A stretch of DNA of 64,000 nucleotides, from contig CM022946.1 in NCBI GenBank assembly GCA_012931725.1, positions 120,952,277 to 121,016,276 on the forward strand, in the 5' to 3' direction. The first letter of the stretch is position 1. The number at the start of each line of letters is the position of its first letter. The DNA is from Litsea cubeba (lineage: Eukaryota > Streptophyta > Magnoliopsida > Laurales > Lauraceae). The translations under genes and the position numbers were made by a program. Below are positions 48,481-58,438 of this stretch, in pieces. The notes beneath the pieces are model-generated. The model was not told the DNA's origin and searched no databases. It saw only the letters and a list, made by a program, of their open reading frames with translations.

Positions 48481-51105
48481 TCAAGGGTAGTACCGCTTTA
48501 AGAACTTGCCGTTGATAGGCAGCATACATCTGTCACCTTCCATGTTTAGGAGTGCGTATGCGCCATTGGAGAAAACTTTGTCGATGACGTAGGGTGCCTC
48601 CCATTTTGGCTCAAATTTGCCTTTGGACTTGTGAGCGAAGACCATTGGTCTTTTTACCGCAAGAACCAAGTCACTCTTTTTGTAGGCGCGTTGCCTGACC
48701 TTTTTATCGAAAGATCCTGCCATACGTGCTTGGTAAAGTTCAATACTTTGTTGAACTTCGAGCCGTCTCTCATCGAGATTGTCCAGCTCATGGAGCCGCA
48801 ATTTGACATTGCTTTCTTGAGTCATGTCATTTTGCAAGGATACCCTCAAGGAAGGAATTTGTACTTCCAAGGGCACGACAGCTTCGCATCCATAGACCAA
48901 GGAGAATGGTGTGCTATGGGTTGGTCCTCGAACGGTGGTTCGATAGGCCCACAAAGCTTCAGACATTTTGTCGCTCCAGTCTCTTTTGTGATTAGAGACC
49001 ATTTTTTTGAGGATTTTGCAGAGTGTCTTGTTGAAAGCTTCTGCTAACCCGTTTGCTGCCGGATTGTATGGAGTCGAAGGACAGCTTTGGATTTTGTATT
49101 TGTCGCAGAACCTGTAGAATCGATGATCCCGGAACTGTGGTCCGTTATCATGGACGAATCTTTTGGGTATGCCGAAACGACAAATGATGTTGGTGCGTAG
49201 GAACTGAAGGACTGATGAGGTCTTCATTTCGTTAAACGCAAATGCTTCTGACCACTTGGAGAAGTAATCCGTAGCGGCGAAGATGAAGCGATGACCTTTG
49301 CTTGAAGGGGGAGAAATAGGACCTATGATGTCCATACCCCAGGCTTCGAAAGGCCATGAGATCGCTGTAGGATGCAGCCATTCTGGAGGCATGTGAATGT
49401 AATCTCCATGAACTTGGCATTGTTGGCAGCGCTTAGCAAATTGCATTGCATCAGCTACCATGGTTGGCCAGTAATATCCTAACCTTTTTATCTGATCATA
49501 GAGCTTAGGTCCAGCCTGATGAGCTCCACAAAGACCAGCATGAACTTCTTTGAGTGTTTCTTCAGCCTCTTGTTGTGACAAGCAGCGTAGAAGTACTCCG
49601 TTGAAGGATTTCCTGTAAAGGATTTTTGAAGGAATATCCAAATGGAAGCTTGAGGTTCGCCTTTGGATGCTTACCCGTTCTTTTGGATCTTCAGGTAGGA
49701 TTCCGAACATAATGTAATCAATGAACGGATCCCTCCAGTCGCCAATTGAAGTTTGAAGGATTGAAATCCGACTTCCGACCACTTGGTGGCATTCAGCAAC
49801 TGCTTGGTGTGTGTTAAGAGGAGGAAGGATTCTCCTTTCGCACACTGTGATTTGCATGTTTTCCCCTTCCTGGATTGCCATGGATGCGGCAAGTCCGGCT
49901 AGGGCATCTGCACGTATGTTCTCACCTCTACGAATGTGGGTGATGTGACAGATGTCAAACTTTTGCAGAAGTGATTGTGCCTTGTTGTAGTAGGGCAGCA
50001 AATCTGGCTTCCTGACTTCAAATTTCTGATTCATCTGGTTGACGATCAGTTGAGAGTCTCCAAAGACTTCCAGCATGGTGATACCGGATTCGATGGCGAG
50101 TTCCAATCCTAAGATCAGAGCTTGATATTCAGCTGCATTGTTTGTGCATGGTTCCAGTAGCGAGAAAGCGTTTGGAATCATGTATTTGTCGGGGCTAAGA
50201 AAGAGGATGCCAACTCCCGAGATCAGCTGTCTTTTTTCATTTGTCCTGGTTGCACCGTCAAAGTACATGTCCCAGGAGGCACTTTGTGAGAAAGTCTCCA
50301 CATTGTAGACTGGTTCGTCTGGGAGATCATCTCTGAGTGGAGAATCTTTAGGCAATGGATGCTCTGCGAGGAAGTCCGCTAGAGCTTGCCCTTTGATTGC
50401 TTTTTGTGGTAAATACCTAATATCAAATTGTGACAGAAGGATGGACCATTTTGCCAGTCGAGCATTGAGAGAACCTGCCTTTGTGACAAGGACCTTCAAG
50501 AGGTTGACCCTCGAGACCAGGTAGACTGTGTTGGAAAGCAAGTAGTGACGCAGCTTTTGTACGGCGAACATCACTGCAAGACATTCTTTTTCGACTGGAG
50601 AGTAGCGATGCTCTGCACCTACTAGCATGCGGCTGAGGTAATATAGAGCAGCTTCTTTTCTTTGATCATTTTCTTGCGCAAGCAGAGCTCCCAGAGAGTG
50701 ATCAAGGGCTCTTGTGTACAAGATGAATGGTTTTCCAGTGGTAGGAGCAGCTAACACTGGAGGTTTTGTCAGGTATGACTTGATGTCTTGGAAAGCAGCT
50801 TCACAGTCAGCATCCCAGACAAAGTTTACACCTTTTTTCATCAACCGGGAGAATGGACGGCATTTCCCCGAAAGATTGGAGATGAACCGTCTGATGTAGG
50901 CCAATCTCCCTTGAAGCCCTTTGAGTTCTCTCAAGGTTCTTGGAGAGGGCATTTCTAGAATGGCTTTGACTTTTATGGGGTCAAGCTCTATTCCAGCTTT
51001 CCGAACTAAGAATCCGAGGAACTTACCCGACGAGACGCCGAAGAAGCATTTCAATGGATTCATTCGCAGTTTGTGTTTGCGAAGCCGGAGTGTAAGTGCT
51101 CTCAT
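48481..51105 (-). pseudogene. pol: Truncated Tat pol: RT thumb, RNase H, second RNase H, integrase
   Basis: An 874-codon open frame. Residues 1-100 are the C-terminal RT/thumb part (RMNPLKCFFGVSSGKFLGF, then PSPRTLRELKGLQGRLAYIR). Residues ~115-250 are the first RNase H (LDHSLGALLAQ, SPVEKECLAV). Residues ~275-410 are the added archaeal-type RNase H with D283 (YFDG), E326 (NNAAEYQ), D350 (FGDSQ) and D400 (IRADALAG). Integrase follows, with zinc ligands H522, H529, C560 and C563 and catalytic D592, D653 and E689. There is no chromodomain. Protease and the RT fingers/palm, including the YxDD motif, are absent upstream, so the enzyme cannot copy RNA. Integrase and both RNase H domains look intact. 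The frame begins at a deletion junction with the acidic linker, and its ATG is incidental. Confidence 0.93.
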
Positions 51106-51688
51106 CAGACGATGCTTCGGAAGAGCTATAATCCCGAATTATCACATTACAGGAAGCTCTGACGGGAGACGTTGCCTGATCGGAGTCAGACTCATCCTCG
51201 GATGTGAGAGGATCGTCTATCCAGCAATTTTCTCCATTTTCAGGAGTTAAGGGAGGATGTACCTGGTGGTCTTCAAGGACTTCGGGCTCTGGATTGCGAG
51301 GAGGCTCGTTGACGCGTTCTTGCTCTTGTTCTAGAGCGAGTCGCTGCAAGATCCTTGCATATTCTTCAAGATCAGGTATGGGAGCCAGATCTTCTTCTTC
51401 ATCATCTCTTTGTGGCTCAACATTGTTGATTTCCACTAGAGTGATGAGAGGTGCTGGTTCAGCAGCATTTTCTTGTACAGCCTCTTGGTCTTCTTCATCA
51501 TCAGACCAGGATCCTTGTGGCTGTAGGGGGTTATACCAGATTACTGGCATAAGATGAGACTCAGGAACCCATTCTTCATCGGAGAGATATTCTCCCTGTT
51601 TCAAGGGATTCCTCCCACTCATCTGTGTAGTTGGATTCGAATCCATCATCGGTGTCGCTGGATTCGTATCCATCAATGGAGAATCCAA
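51023..51688 (-). pseudogene. Acidic gag-pol linker region ending at the deletion junction
   Basis: A 221-codon frame rich in Asp, Glu, Ser and Pro (SDEEWVPESHLMP, DDEEEDLAPIPDLEEY). It overlaps the gag end by ~113 nt in another frame. In intact Tat elements the region between gag and protease is comparably acidic and low in complexity. Its last ~15 codons read pol sequence out of frame, because the deletion joining linker to RT thumb lies near 51070-51105. No protease DSG/DTG motif is seen. It is probably non-functional as a separate protein. Confidence 0.6.
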
Positions 51689-53609
51689 CTACTGAATTGC
51701 AAGAGTATGATGCCTCCTGCATGGCTTCTTTGAATTGAGGTGGCATGAAATCACTGAGAGTGAGTTTCCTTACCCCCTTTGAAGTCTCTGGAAGGGATGT
51801 TTTTGTTACCTCCAGTGAAGCGGTAGAGGAAGCCTCTGCCTTTTCTTTGACCTCTAGTTTTGGCTGGGTCTTCTCTTGCCGTTTGAGCTTGAGGAGATGT
51901 TTCCTAGCCTGCCTTCGCTGTTGAGCTGTAGGCTTTGTTTTCACGTCCTCCCAATTTTCATCTTCCAGGAGATCGGGATGTACCCATATCGGTTGTCCGT
52001 CTGGTGTCGGGTAAGGAACCAGTTGCTCGGACGCTTGGATTGAGTTTATCACCTTGAAGGAAGTAATGATCTTCTTCTTCGGTGATCTTGATGTTTGTCC
52101 ACATGTCACCATGTTGACGGAGGCAGACCCATAGTTTTTGTCAAAGGTGATGACTCCTTTTTTCCACATCTCATTTATTTTCTCTCTCACAACGAAGCAT
52201 TGATTGAGAGGATGCGAGATCATCTGGTGGTATGGACAGTACCGAGGATCGTTGGTTTTGCCAACATCACCCGGTCTTTTTGGTTCAGGCAAGGTGAGCT
52301 TGCCGTTTGCCACAAGAGCCTCGAAGATTTCATCAACATCTTCATCAAACGGGTATTTCTTCTCTACTCGTTCTTTGAAGGCATCAGAGAGTTCAGGTCT
52401 CTTACCAACAGCTTTGTTTTCAGCTTTCTTTGGTGGCTGAGGAGCTGACTTGGTCTGCACATTGAGGACCTCTTTCTTCTTTGGTTTAGAGGTTGCAATG
52501 GCGGTTGGCTCTTTTCTTGATGATTTCTGACTGTTGAGGTCTTTAATCACCGTTTCAGCTTCCATGGAAGCTTCTAGGAGTTCTCCCAGGTTTTTTGATT
52601 TGTTGCCGATGATCATGGAGCGGATTCTGGCTCTCATGTTGTTTCGGCAGATGTCGACTAGCGACGCTTGTGGCAATACATCAGAGCATTTGTATGCCAT
52701 TGCTTTCCACTTGTGAATGAAGTCATATGTTGATTCATTCTCCCCCTGTTTTAGGCTGCACAGCTGAGCCATAGTAGCGAGATGATCTTCACCTTTGAAG
52801 TGAGTGAGGAAGCGTGTCTCTAGCATGGCCCAGTTTTGGATTGAGTCCTCCGGCAGAGTGGAGTACCAATCGAAGGCCGTACCTTTTAGGGTACTTGCAA
52901 AGAGGCAAATCTTGAGTGCATCTTGATCCGCAATAGCTCCCGTCAAGATCTTGAAGTGGATGACGTGCTGTCTGGCTGATCCTTTCCCCGTATATGTTTG
53001 GAGAGTAGGATGCTTGAATTTGGTGGGGAACGGGACCGAGTCCATCCATAAGGGATATGGTGGCTTGATCCCATGCTCCTTGAGTATATCCTCTTCTTTT
53101 GCTTTGGCGAGGATACCGTCTACGTCCTTTTTGGTAAGGGCGCGTGACTCATTTTCTTCTCTATTTACCTCGTCGTCTTGATGATTCGGAGGAGGTTCAT
53201 TGTTCGCCTGATTTTGGAAAGCGAGGAGAAGGTTTTCCATCAGAGTTTCAATCCTCTGCTGGCCCTGTTCCAACTGCTGGATGCGGGTGATCGCATCTTC
53301 TGGAGGTGGATTGCGGGGTGGTGGCTCAGAATTCGTAGCCAAGACGTTCATCCTTCGTGATTCGAACGAAGAGATTGTCCTGGTGACTGAGCTGGGGCTC
53401 ATTCTTTTTGAAGAAGAGCTTGAGGAAGGATCACTCTGCTGTCCTTTGCTTGAAGGAGCAGGGGATTCTTCTGAATGTCTTCTTGTCCTTGAGACGCTGC
53501 GGGTCATCGGACGTCGGACATGGATTTTTGTTGCTGATTTTGGCGCCTTCTGGTTTTTCCAACCATATGGACGGCAGCAACTTGGTCGGGTCTTTCTTTT
53601 TCGACCCAT
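51576..53609 (-). CDS. gag: Tat-element Gag (677 aa)
   Basis: Capsid/nucleocapsid precursor that packages element RNA into particles. It starts at an ATG (MGRKRKTRPSCC) and has a basic, serine-rich N terminus (1-90), a short coiled coil (QQLEQGQQRIETLMENLL, ~110-130), and a Retrotrans_gag-type capsid domain at ~190-320 (FKHPTLQTYTGKG, HVIHFK, LKGTAFDWYSTLP, GENESTYDFIHKWK). Near residues 455-475 is the CPYHQMISHPLNQC cluster, a Cys/His arrangement seen in Tat Gags instead of a classic CCHC knuckle. The C terminus is acidic. The frame is open throughout, so Gag could still be made even though pol is broken. The first ~106 nt overlap the upstream ORF in another frame. Confidence 0.88.
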   Translation of the reverse strand: MGRKRKTRPSCCRPYGWKNQKAPKSATKIHVRRPMTRSVSRTRRHSEESPAPSSKGQQSDPSSSSSSKRMSPSSVTRTISSFESRRMNVLATNSEPPPRNPPPEDAITRIQQLEQGQQRIETLMENLLLAFQNQANNEPPPNHQDDEVNREENESRALTKKDVDGILAKAKEEDILKEHGIKPPYPLWMDSVPFPTKFKHPTLQTYTGKGSARQHVIHFKILTGAIADQDALKICLFASTLKGTAFDWYSTLPEDSIQNWAMLETRFLTHFKGEDHLATMAQLCSLKQGENESTYDFIHKWKAMAYKCSDVLPQASLVDICRNNMRARIRSMIIGNKSKNLGELLEASMEAETVIKDLNSQKSSRKEPTAIATSKPKKKEVLNVQTKSAPQPPKKAENKAVGKRPELSDAFKERVEKKYPFDEDVDEIFEALVANGKLTLPEPKRPGDVGKTNDPRYCPYHQMISHPLNQCFVVREKINEMWKKGVITFDKNYGSASVNMVTCGQTSRSPKKKIITSFKVINSIQASEQLVPYPTPDGQPIWVHPDLLEDENWEDVKTKPTAQQRRQARKHLLKLKRQEKTQPKLEVKEKAEASSTASLEVTKTSLPETSKGVRKLTLSDFMPPQFKEAMQEASYSCNSVVGFSIDGYESSDTDDGFESNYTDEWEESLETGRISLR

Positions 53610-54502
53610 TTAGGAGAGACTTGAAGTGTGGGAGGCTGGGTCCTTTGCTTCTCTAGTCTCTTTTGTCTATACGACGCGCGGCGGCGTATACGACGAGCAA
53701 TTTGAGCTTCGGTCAGCTCTGACTGGGCTTTGACGATGAAGGATGTGCTCCCTCGGGCGCAGCAGCCGAGCCTGTCTTCTCTGTAGCTGGGCAAGGACAG
53801 GATGCGAACCCTGTCCTTCGCCTGTTGCAGCGAAGCTTTGAATTTTTGAAGTTCGGCCCCTGTAGAGATGAAGGGTCGAACTGTAGATTTGTAGGCCTTA
53901 GCAGGTGCTTGTAGAGGCCTTGTGATGCATGACCCAATTTTGGGCTTGTAGGAACAAGCCGGCTCATGCTGGATTGACTTGGAAGTCAGGTTGGAGATGG
54001 GTCTCTCCTCTTTCATGTAGGCAAGAGGATAGAACTGGTTCTCCTTGAGTGGGGCCAGGAATGCTGGCTTGGTGGATGTTTGGGACCTTCTCTGTTTTGG
54101 TGAAGGTCTTGGGGACCAAGTCTTGGAGTAGACCTGGTTGTTTGCAGGTTGAGGCTTCGTGGGGCTGCCACGGGCTTCAGGCCTTCTGGTGCTCGCCTTT
54201 GGTGTCACGGTAGTGACACGTTGAGAGGCGAGTTTCTGCTTCTTAGAAGGAGCAGTTTGTTCCTCAGGAAGTGAGAATGGTCCCAGCGTCCCGAAGACGA
54301 TAGTCCGGGGAGTCGAGGTCGACCCGGAGTTCAGAGAGTTGCCGAGGGAGCTGACGCTTCGGCAGCTGATTGGGCACTTGTAGGTGCGCGTGGTTTGCTT
54401 CTGTTGAAGCATGAGTTGGTGCTTGTCCTCATCGAATGTAATGGTAAGCGATGCTGCCATTGTTAGTTTTTTTGAAAATTTCTGAAACAAGACCACATCC
54501 AT
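53504..54502 (-). CDS. Extra ORF upstream of gag (332 aa), Ogre ORF1-like in position
   Basis: An uninterrupted frame between leader and gag. The first ATG is at 54502; an in-frame ATG at 54460 (MAASLTITFDEDKH) is an equally good start. The protein is basic and rich in Ser, Pro, Gln and Lys. It has a C-terminal Arg/Lys segment (QIARRIRRRASYRQKRLEKQ) and no recognised domain, signal peptide or membrane segment. It overlaps the gag start by ~106 nt. Ogre-type Tat elements are known to carry an additional ORF in this position. Its role is not established. The alternative is that it is an N-terminal extension of Gag read by frameshift or splicing. Confidence 0.6.
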   Translation of the reverse strand: MDVVLFQKFSKKLTMAASLTITFDEDKHQLMLQQKQTTRTYKCPISCRSVSSLGNSLNSGSTSTPRTIVFGTLGPFSLPEEQTAPSKKQKLASQRVTTVTPKASTRRPEARGSPTKPQPANNQVYSKTWSPRPSPKQRRSQTSTKPAFLAPLKENQFYPLAYMKEERPISNLTSKSIQHEPACSYKPKIGSCITRPLQAPAKAYKSTVRPFISTGAELQKFKASLQQAKDRVRILSLPSYREDRLGCCARGSTSFIVKAQSELTEAQIARRIRRRASYRQKRLEKQRTQPPTLQVSPKWVEKERPDQVAAVHMVGKTRRRQNQQQKSMSDVR

Positions 54503-54850
54503 TAGTAATCACAAGAATATAATGATCATAAATGGGAAGTTCTATGGTTTTGTCTTTTCAAATTGCTCGAGGTAGATGACCCAAACAATATGAGGAAGGC
54601 AAAATGCCATAGAAGGTACAATTGTTCTGATCGCAGGTATGGTAAGCCCAGAATGGGCATCCCAGTGACTGCTAGAAGCAATTGTGAACTTAAATTCGAC
54701 TTATCGAGAAGCAGAGCTTTCTTGAGGTAAGAAGAATATAAAGTTGGAGTTACAGATGTGCCGGTCGCAATAGAGTAGACCCTGAAAGGGCGTACTAGTA
54801 CCGCTAGACACAAATGTTTTGAGACCGCATCTATGAGATGAGATTCTCTG

Positions 54851-55153
54851 TTTTGAAAGGTCAAGATTGGATTCATCAAAGAGAGCAGATGGTATTCCAA
54901 TCTGAACACGGGCTCAGCGATTTCCGCGAGCGCCAGTGCTCAGAAAGAAATGAACCATGATTTCTCGGATCTGAATCTAAAAATGACGAGTTTTTTTTTT
55001 TTTGAAAGGCCAATATCGGGTTCATCAAAGAGAGCAAAAGGCACTCCAATCTGAACACGGGCTCAGCGATTTCCGCGAGCGCCAGTGCTCAGAAAGAAGA
55101 AGACCAAGAATTCTCCAATCTAAACCCAAAATGACGGAAGTTTTTTTTTTTTT
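54851..55153. repeat. ~150-bp tandem duplication in the leader (units A and B)
   Basis: Two ~150-bp copies (about 54851-55000 and 55001-55153). They share GGGCTCAGCGATTTCCGCGA, gagcgccagtgctcagaaag and a following poly-T tract. Unit B has small substitutions relative to A. Confidence 0.9.
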
Positions 55154-55562
55154 GAAGATTTTTGAAGATTTTTTTTATAAAAAATCTTTTTTTTTATTAT
55201 TTTTTATTTATTTATTATTTATTAATTTTTTTTAAGATTTTTTTTTTTGAAAATTTTTTTTTATTTTTTATTTTTTATTTTAAAATTTTTATTTTTTTTT
55301 AATTTATTTATTTTTATTTATTTAAAAGACGAGAGAGTACACATAGGCCTCCTAACCCGGTCTTATGAAATCTTGATTGATAGAATTGCCCCCAGGTAAG
55401 GGTAGGATTACTTAATGAACCCGTTTGGAGGACCCTTGCCTAGAACAGTCAAGCTGTCTCCACACTCTGGACAAGGCTTTTCTTTGAATCAACCATGATC
55501 AAAGAACACAGTTGGTTTAACCTTAGTGGTCTATGTCTTTTTTTTTATATATATTTTTTTTT

Positions 55563-55855
55563 ATGAATTCATCAAAGAGAAACAATGGCCCAAAACCTTA
55601 GTCGAACAGGCTCAACATTTCTGCAAGCGCGATGAACGATAGGAACGGATCAAGGTTTCTCAATTTTGAATCCAAATTGAGAAATCTAAAATTTTTTTTT
55701 TTATATATATATATATATTTTTTTAATGAACTCATCGAAGAGAAACCATGGCCCAAAACCTTAGTCGAACAGGCTCAACATTTCTGCAAGCGCGATGAAC
55801 GATAGGAACGGATCAAGGTTTCTCAATTTTGAATCCAAATGACAAATCTGATTTT
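55563..55855. repeat. ~130-bp duplication in the leader (units C and D)
   Basis: Copies at about 55563-55690 and 55725-55855 share AACCTTAGTCGAACAGGCTC, gcaagcgcgatgaacgatag and ggatcaaggtttctcaattt, each preceded by a T/TA tract. They resemble units A/B distantly in the tcatcaaagaga start, so all four may derive from one older unit. Confidence 0.88.
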
Positions 55856-56079
55856 TTTGTTTTTTTTTTTTTGAAAAGAGAAAGAGTGGAAATAAATTCA
55901 AAGAATTAGAAATTTCCAAACAAAAAATCTCATCTCATTTTTTTTTTTATATATGCGGAATTCAACATAGGCCACCAATTATAAAGTAACCAAGGAATCG
56001 AGAAAAGAAATATAAGCATAGAGCAAAATATATGATATGCAAATATTTCATTTCTAGCATCGTGTTCTCAAATAAACGA

Positions 56080-56097
56080 GTCCCACCGGGTGTGCCA
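56080..56097 (-). other. Primer-binding site of the Tat element
   Basis: The minus strand reads TGGCACACCCGGTGGGAC, beginning 3 nt after the LTR end. Position and the leading TGG (complement of tRNA CCA) fit a PBS. Which tRNA it matches was not determined. Confidence 0.75.
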
Positions 56098-56388
56098 ACT
56101 TGATCGACCGCGCTCCCGGATGCTCCGGGTTTCCTACCGAGGTCGGCGGACGTGGGAGTCCGTTTGGTTCCGACCCTTTCGTAACCGGGGGGCAAAGGGG
56201 GGCGTGCATCAACATTTCTTTTTTTGTGGGTGTGCCAGATTTTCTATTTTTACTTGGAATTGCAAGTGGTGATCCGGAGATCAACCTTCGCAAGTAAAAA
56301 GGAAATCAACTTCTTTCAAGTTTTCCATTGCATATATATTTAAGAAAAGAGACATTTTCTTGATTTGCCGTGAAAGGCGTTTTTTTTT

Positions 56389-56465
56389 GGCATTTATAGC
56401 CGATTTTGGCGTTTATAGCCGATTTTGGCGTTTATAGCCGATTTTTGGCGTTTATAGCCGATTTA
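56389..56465. repeat. Short tandem repeat in 5' LTR (4 units)
   Basis: Four TGGC(A/G)TTTATAGCCG units against three in the other LTR, so one unit was gained or lost after insertion or during reverse transcription. Confidence 0.9.
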
Positions 56466-56794
56466 CAATCCTTATCAATAATGAAAGACAAGAATTGTGA
56501 TTTTTGTCTCTTTTAAAAAAATACAAACTACAATGAAAAGCAAGAAAAGGAGGATCTAACTTCTCAGGAGATTGTGGAGGACTCGTTTAGATTGACGGTC
56601 GCAAGCCATATGTGGGCTTCGCCATCATCCATGCAGATGAGAACAGAGGATGCTATTGATTCGCTTGGCTTGGCTATAACCTCGGGTTTTTAGAAGACAA
56701 AGACCAAAAGGAGGTCCTATATCCAATAAAAAACCGAGTAGACGGGCTGAAAAGCCACATCTAAGCCATTGGAGGCAGGAGGAGAAGGCAAGGA

Positions 56795-56820
56795 CCTTGG
56801 GGGGGGGGTACCCCCCAAGG
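56795..56820. other. G-tract inverted repeat in 5' LTR
   Basis: Arms CCTTGGGGGG and CCCCCCAAGG around a TA centre; the G tract is 10 long here against 20 in the 3' LTR. Confidence 0.85.
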
Positions 56821-56957
56821 GACTTTTGTCACCTTGTTGCGGTGGCCGGTGTAGAACTTCCGCAGAGTTTTCTCTCTTTTTCCTTTCTCTGGATTTCTGA
56901 TTTTTCAGTCTGCTGTCTGATGATGTTGTCTGTGTCTTTTCTTCTTGGAGAGCTCTC

Positions 56958-56967
56958 CTATTTATAG
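56958..56967 (-). promoter_or_regulatory. TATA box of the 5' LTR (element promoter)
   Basis: Minus-strand CTATAAATAG about 1.45 kb into the LTR; the likely promoter for the full-length element RNA. The start site expected ~30 nt downstream would place the G-tract hairpin in the transcript. Confidence 0.65.
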
Positions 56968-58418
56968 GCTTTTAGGTAGCCTTTTAGGAGGGTTTATGGG
57001 CTTTTATTGTCATTAAGCCGCATAATGGGAGGAGTTACAAAATTGAATTGTTTATTTTGTAACTCCTTTTTCTTGGCTTCTGATTGGCCGGAGGAGATTG
57101 AGGGCATTTAATGGCCTTTAATCGCCATGATGGGAGGAGTTTCATGGGTTTAATGCCATGAATCTCTTGACTTGTAACTCCCAAATGCTTGCTTCTGATT
57201 GGGCCGTCCAAAGAAATGGATTAATGACTGTAATAAAGCTAGTCAATTAATCGCATTAAATGGTCGCCGAGCAGCTGAAGAGTCGCGGGCCGTGCCACGT
57301 CTTTTGGGATTCTTCTGTCGATGATCATCGATGGATCTTCATGTAGATCGACATCAGATGACCATGTAATTTCAGGTGTTTGTTGCCAACAGCGGGTCGG
57401 TGCCATCTGTCCTGTCGATTTCTCGATCGGTCGGGTAGAAAGCATACTTTTTTGGTTGACCGGGTGGCGATCAATATTGTCTTTGATACTTTTGATGATT
57501 TACCCGTGTTTTGGACGGATGTCAGAGGACTTGGTGTCTCAAAAGCATGAATTTTGGAAAGTACCAGAGGCTAGGCACCTCGAATCGCGAAAAAACGGCG
57601 AAAACCGGGGTTTCCGGGCTTTCCCGGCGACCCCGGGTTCCAAGGTCGCCGGCGACCCTGGCCCAGGGTCGCAGGGGTCTGCGACCCTGGGGGGGTTTTC
57701 CCCCTTTCGAGTCCCGTTTTGCGTCCGTTTTTGCTGTTTTTCGATTCTTTTTTCTTCTGTACTTTCCCTTGACATTTTGACCATTTATTGGCCTGATTTC
57801 TTTGTACGAAACCTGGTGAGAATCCTTGCATTTTATTTTGCAAAGTTTCCAATTTCCTGAGAAAGCCGAAGATTTTGTCGCGCAGAGCTGCCGATTTTCC
57901 GTCAGAAGCTGAAACTGGGTCAAACGATGTCGGAATGACCTGAAATTTGGTGTGAAGCCTCCTGAGCAATAAATAAGACCAACCATAGGCTTTTTGTTTG
58001 AGTTTTGAAGCCGTTTGGGGTCCTATCACCTGTAGACTTGCTTTTTGTCGCGATGAAGATGTCGCGGTTTGATGTGCGGTCAACCGATGTCCGATTGACT
58101 TGAAATTTGACAGGGAACCTAATGGAGTCATTTTAAGATGATCCATAGGTTCTGTCTTGGAAACCATGGTCCTGGAGAGCTTTGCCGCCGAGAGGCCTGA
58201 TTTGGCTGTCGGAGAAGCGAAGCTAGGCCAAATGATTTTGAAATGGCCCGAAACTTCTTGTGTACTCCTCTTTTGGCTGTCTGGAAGAATCTTGCAGTTT
58301 TTGTTTGATTCTGACAAGATTTGATTTTTGGAAGCAGCATTGCCTATTTATGGCAGGTTGCGACTTCATGTAGCTCTTTGGATCTTGAAGAGGCAAAGTG
58401 ACATTTTTGGTGTCAACA

Positions 58419-58438
58419 AATGCCCCCTCGAGGTACAG
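58419..58438 (-). other. 20-bp PPT-region tail outside the 5' LTR
   Basis: The 20 bp aatgccccctcgaggtacag just outside the 5' LTR are the same as the 20 bp internal to the 3' LTR (41544-41563), i.e. the PPT and adjoining internal sequence. Satellite resumes immediately after. Normal integration does not leave this. Confidence 0.9.

Larger units (their letters stand above)
54503..56079 (-). other. 5' leader of the Tat element
   Basis: A long untranslated leader between PBS and the upstream ORF. It contains two pairs of tandem duplications (separate entries) around a very AT-rich low-complexity block (55141-55325). Short frames exist but none has recognisable features. Confidence 0.7.
56101..58418 (-). 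repeat. 5' LTR of the Tat element (2318 bp)
   Basis: The minus strand begins TGTTGACACC at 58418 and ends GCGGTCGATCA at 56101. It matches 39234-41543 apart from scattered substitutions, four instead of three TGGCGTTTATAGCCG units, and a G10 instead of G20 tract. The TATA box CTATAAATAG is at 56958-56967. Confidence 0.93.
39234..58438 (-). mobile_element. Tat-lineage Ty3/Gypsy retrotransposon (~19.2 kb), defective
   Basis: The two ~2.3-kb direct repeats at the ends are LTRs. All Gag-Pol domains lie on the minus strand. A second RNase H between the first RNase H and integrase is the hallmark of the Tat lineage (Ogre, Retand, TatI-III type), as are large size and extra ORFs. Protease and the catalytic part of RT are missing, so the copy cannot reverse-transcribe itself. 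About two dozen substitutions separate the LTRs by eye, roughly 1%, so insertion is not ancient but not brand new. A 20-bp piece of the PPT region hangs on the outer end of the 5' LTR. Confidence 0.93.
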
